Assembly (NCBI GenBank): GCA_039028975.1
Contig: JBCCHB010000121.1
Span: 1-52,655, forward strand
Length of the DNA stretch: 52,655 nt
Origin: JAHBNG01 sp039028975
GTDB lineage: Bacteria; Chloroflexota; Anaerolineae; Caldilineales; Caldilineaceae
Direction: 5' to 3'
Of this stretch, positions 51,001 through 52,655 are shown piece after piece (the stretch's first letter is position 1; each line of letters opens with the position of its first letter). The notes under the pieces are model-generated. The model saw only the letters and a program-made list of their open reading frames with translations, was not told where the DNA came from and made no database searches. The translations under genes and the position numbers were made by a program.

Positions 51001-51249
51001 CAGGCAGCCAAACCGCCAGAAGAACTGAGCGATAACGAACGACAAGACGCGCTGGACTACGCCTTTGAGCGCTACGTCCAGACCAGCACGTTGATGGGCA
51101 CGCCGCAGCGCTGCATGACGATGGTGGAGCAGTTGCAGGAGGTTGGGGTTGATGAGATTGCTTGTTTGGTCGATTTTGGGGCGGCGCGGGAGGATGTATT
51201 GGGGAGTTTGGGGTTGCTATCAACACTTACAGACAAACAATCCTCATAA
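48004..51249 (+). CDS. FAAL - ACP - luciferase-like monooxygenase protein
   Basis: The 1081-residue protein is a paralogue of the megaprotein at 16.9 kb with a different domain order. Residues 1-600 are a fatty-acyl-AMP ligase (FTFLTDSETDEQTITYAQLD, LLYPSGLDFIAALFG, WLPLYHDMGLIGG, RTGDLGF); its A3 loop reads TSGSTAISKG, with changes at the usual Gly and Pro. Residues about 625-690 are an ACP with Ser658 in LGLGSLAAA. Residues 740-1075 are the luciferase-like monooxygenase (MEFSLLFFSANEAEF, WLPERHFHAFGG, AAGWNPNDFVLAP). It has no AOS domain, so the hydroxylated or oxidised acyl-ACP must be handed on, most simply to the KS of the adjacent PKS. It is the last plus-strand gene of the cluster and meets a tiny minus-strand ORF at its stop. 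Confidence 0.9.
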   Translation: MSEFTASRTQTKQTTLVGTLRQRADQHPNQRAFTFLTDSETDEQTITYAQLDQQARAIAAWLQEMDAVGQRALLLYPSGLDFIAALFGCFYAGVVAVPTYPARMERSSQRLQSIVRDAQPTVVLTDTASQSEVEQHFISGFAQLEWLATDNLASSLATEWQDLGLTADSLAFLQYTSGSTAISKGVMLTHGNLLHNLAAIESSFRLSAVQSGVSWLPLYHDMGLIGGVLLPIYGSGHNTLMSPLSFLHKPLRWLQAIDRMSATVSGGPNFAYDLCVERITPEEAATLDLSRWLVAFNGAEPIRSQTLERFATAFAASGFQRQAFYPVYGLAEATLFVSGTVRQTPSNNEHRGFPTSSLSDGGIDMPFHRNHNGHGPNGNHRNAYRHVDVFSDPSTKQLPVSCGQSWQGQTIRIVEAESQILCQDGQVGEIWVAGPHVAQGYWNRPAETRETFRASLVDNSDVHFLRTGDLGFLHDGELFITGRLKDLIIIRGQNHYPQDIEFAAEESHPALRSNCGAAFSVSPEPDGAEQLVIVYELRPTTLDTDVDEIATAIRSSVVQTHDLEVHTIVLIEPNSLPKTTSGKVQRHRCQELFLQKKLAVIAQSIRSNNDLASEPQPQAGDELAPLEIALRTKLAELLNVPPAEIDFSQPIHSLGLGSLAAAALKSHVESNYDVELPVALFFEDVSIYELIPRLLATPSQDEQGQAHGEQSTDRQQVPQSEQITSAVHGNGLPHRATQTMEFSLLFFSANEAEFEQDKYRLLLEAAQFADEHDFNAVWLPERHFHAFGGLYPDPAVLAAALATTTKRIRLRAGSIVLPLNNPVRVAEQWAVVDNLSNGRVDLSFAAGWNPNDFVLAPDAFDDRIERTHTGMQTVQRLWQGESVVLPNGAGEEREVRIYPLPQQKSLNMWLTCSGGPQRFIEAGAAGVNVLTALLFQPIEELGEKIALYRKARAEHGHDPEAGHVTLMLHTYLGESMDEVRRIVREPLTHYLETSANLWQQAAKPPEELSDNERQDALDYAFERYVQTSTLMGTPQRCMTMVEQLQEVGVDEIACLVDFGAAREDVLGSLGLLSTLTDKQSS

Positions 51250-51351
51250 AATCTTCATGTCACCCGCTTGGATGAAGTTGACGTCTTTTACGTCGCCTCC
51301 AGCAGCGATACCAGGATTATCCCCTTGAATAGAAATCTCAATGTCAGACAT
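51244..51351 (-). CDS. Tiny ORF, 35 residues, Gly/Asp-rich
   Basis: An ATG at 51349-51351 opens MSDIEISIQGDNPGIAAGGD, followed by VKDVNFIQAGDMKIL and a TGA at 51244-51246. The alternating beta-type pattern with GGD and AGD turns resembles the short Gly/Asp strands that occur at the N-terminus of some NACHT/TPR and effector-type proteins, or a small secreted or signalling peptide. The composition is not that of random sequence and there is no antisense gene over most of it. The ribosome binding site is weak (AGATAAGATC). It overlaps the FAAL stop by 6 bases, tail to tail. Function unknown. Confidence 0.42.
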   Translation of the reverse strand: MSDIEISIQGDNPGIAAGGDVKDVNFIQAGDMKIL

Positions 51352-51385
51352 GATCTTATCTATAGTTTTTCAGAAAAAGAGTTTC

Positions 51386-51452
51386 ATCAACAGATTCCTT
51401 AGATTATACAGATTAGGGAGAAAAATCTGACAAATTTAGTCAATCTGTTGAT
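51386..51452. repeat. 11-bp inverted repeat, A/T-rich
   Basis: ATCAACAGATT (51386-51396) and AATCTGTTGAT (51442-51452) are perfect complements spaced 45 bases, in an A/T-rich leader upstream of the tiny ORF. Possibly an operator pair or the ends of a small element. Confidence 0.4.
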
Positions 51453-51547
51453 AAGAATTATCTGAACATCTATATAGCATTTAGTTTAGGAGAGTATAAA
51501 ATCAGCCGCCAGCTGTGAATCACGTTAGCTGAAAGCTATTTTATGCT

Positions 51548-52408
51548 TTACACCAACTGCTCCTTCAAATACTCGATCACCTGCTTTCTGGCTATCTCCG
51601 TTGGATCATCATCTTGCCCATTTCCGCTATAGCCCGTTAACACTGAATGTGTCTTATCTTCGGGAATGCCCGCTGCTTCACGTTGGGCTTGAGAGATAGT
51701 CGAAATGCGTCCGTCTGCGCCTTCATCCGGGACGATCATCTCTGTACCGACCTGTTCGCGTAGACTGTCGATTTTGGCTTGGGGGCAGAGGGGATCCTCG
51801 GCAAAGCGGAAGATGGGTAGGGTGAAATCGGGATTGCTCACTTTTTGTTCCAATGCCCATTCTTTGGTAGCGCTTATGCCCTCTTGGGAGACGCCAAAGG
51901 AGCGATGGACCTCCTCTTTATCTTGCAGGAAAGGAATCATCACGATCGGCAAGGAGGGCTGGCTCAGTACGGGTGCCATGACCGGACTGGGGTTGACCAT
52001 CATAGAGAGAGCAAAGCCACCCGTTAAGCACATGCCGATAGCACCCACACCACGACCGTTACACTCTTCGTGGGCCAAGTCACAGAGGGCGCGTAGCCAA
52101 TCGGTTATTGGCCCAGATGAATGATTGGCCAGGAAGTGAAATTCCCTGCGGATGCAGATGCGAACAAAGTTACCAGCCATATTGGTATGGCCTGGCTTGC
52201 CAAAGAAGAGGGGTAGATAGACTCGAAAGCCTTCTTTGATAATCTCTTCAGCCAAGCAGATGCATTCGGGCGACATGCCTGGCAGCTCATGCATGAGGAC
52301 CACGCCAGGGTTGGCTGGATCGCCTTTACGGAAGACTTGATGAGAGATGTTGTTTGCGCGGAATGTTAGTGTACTGTCCCAGGTATGGTCAATCGTATAG
52401 CTGGTCAT
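51548..52408 (-). CDS. Dienelactone-hydrolase-family alpha/beta hydrolase
   Basis: The 286-residue protein has the DLH fold signatures: GVVLMHELPGMSPECICLAE (about 35-54, the oxyanion and first acidic region), a nucleophile elbow with cysteine in IGMCLTGGFALSM (about 123-135), and a late H-S-V-L-T segment that could supply the histidine (DKTHSVLTG). Family members hydrolyse lactones or esters; the Cys nucleophile is a DLH feature. No substrate can be named. It is alone on the minus strand, with the cluster ending just downstream. The ATG at 52406-52408 is preceded by AAGGAAAAT. It is longer than classic DLH (about 236) because of an N-terminal strand pair and a 20-residue C-terminal extension. 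Confidence 0.82.
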   Translation of the reverse strand: MTSYTIDHTWDSTLTFRANNISHQVFRKGDPANPGVVLMHELPGMSPECICLAEEIIKEGFRVYLPLFFGKPGHTNMAGNFVRICIRREFHFLANHSSGPITDWLRALCDLAHEECNGRGVGAIGMCLTGGFALSMMVNPSPVMAPVLSQPSLPIVMIPFLQDKEEVHRSFGVSQEGISATKEWALEQKVSNPDFTLPIFRFAEDPLCPQAKIDSLREQVGTEMIVPDEGADGRISTISQAQREAAGIPEDKTHSVLTGYSGNGQDDDPTEIARKQVIEYLKEQLV

Positions 52409-52592
52409 ATTTTCCTTATCGTTAGTTTTTGTGATGTTCTACTCCGGATTGACAAATTGTTATAGTGCACTAGGGACAACTCGCCGGACGACACTGACTC
52501 GGTACCGTATCACCATGGCTCATGTGTGGAAATGGGTGAAAAGGGTGTAAACTATAAAGGAATCGCCGGAAAGAGACGCTAAGGAGCCAACC

Positions 52593-52655
52593 ATGCAAAT
52601 GCGATTTCCGATTCAGGAACTGATGAGTGAAGAAGCCTGTTATGAAAGGCTTCAA
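52593..52655 (+). CDS. Start of a transposase gene (cut by window edge)
   Basis: An AAGGAG Shine-Dalgarno (52581-52586) precedes an ATG at 52593; the 21 visible codons read MQMRFPIQELMSEEACYERL and Q. The pattern FPI-x-x-LM-x-x-E-A-CY-x-x-L at a protein start is typical of IS1595/ISXO2-like transposases, whose zinc ribbon follows shortly after. Only the start is visible, so the call is tentative. Confidence 0.5.
   Translation, partial: MQMRFPIQELMSEEACYERLQ

Overview
The window looks like a chromosomal segment of a Chloroflexota bacterium (Anaerolineae/Caldilineae/Ardenticatenia-like). This is inference from gene content: the fused DHH/CBS/tRNA nucleotidyltransferase, the GT39-type polytopic protein, an 8-oxoguanine-deaminase-type amidohydrolase next to fmt, and a secreted RTX protein ending in LYLPMIAQ, a tail of the kind I associate with Chloroflexota exoproteins. 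No rRNA, tRNA or CRISPR array was seen.

Layout. 1-13.1 kb is mostly housekeeping on the minus strand: a GT39-like membrane protein, tatA, argH with an AP2-like DNA-binding protein, then a run of fmt, two small membrane proteins, a leucine-rich-repeat protein, the DHH-CBS-CCA protein and an amidohydrolase. 13.1-14.6 kb is mostly non-coding but holds a decayed copy of the start of the fatty-acyl-AMP ligase gene found intact at 16.9 kb. 14.6-51.2 kb is almost entirely plus strand and reads as one large accessory cluster: a secreted RTX protein; a FAAL-LLM-ACP-AOS megaprotein; a small secreted protein; an extended SDR; a methyltransferase; two GT8 enzymes; an MGDG-synthase-like lipid glycosyltransferase; two GT25 and one GT32-like enzyme; an MsbA-type ABC exporter; an FtsX/MacB-type permease; a GNAT-like protein; a fully reducing PKS (KS-AT-DH-ER-KR-ACP); and a second FAAL-ACP-LLM protein. 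51.2-52.7 kb has a tiny ORF, a dienelactone-hydrolase-like gene and the start of a transposase.

How the genes may work together (inference). FAALs activate long fatty acids and load them on ACPs. The PKS extends and reduces the chain, and the luciferase-like monooxygenase domains oxidise it. The C-terminal alpha-oxoamine synthase releases it by decarboxylative condensation with an amino acid, giving an amino-ketone (sphingoid-like) base. The SDR could reduce the ketone, the GNAT-like protein could N-acylate the amine, and the lipid and polysaccharide-type glycosyltransferases could build a head group for export by the ABC protein. The parts list matches bacterial ceramide synthesis (acyl-ACP synthetase, dedicated ACP, Spt, CerR, N-acyltransferase), here partly fused into one polypeptide and combined with a PKS and six glycosyltransferases. 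I propose a polyketide-type glycosphingolipid-like pathway as the most exciting content.

The cluster is also full of small repeats. One family of roughly 200-bp palindromic elements occurs three times, once in-frame inside the PKS and once split by an IS50/Tn5-like insertion sequence, which itself carries a 120-bp MITE with an 8-bp target duplication. A second family of 80-82 bp elements occurs three times, again once inside the PKS. Two cargo insertions (a PIN toxin-antitoxin pair and the RTX gene) each sit between a truncated 5' copy and the intact copy of a cluster gene.
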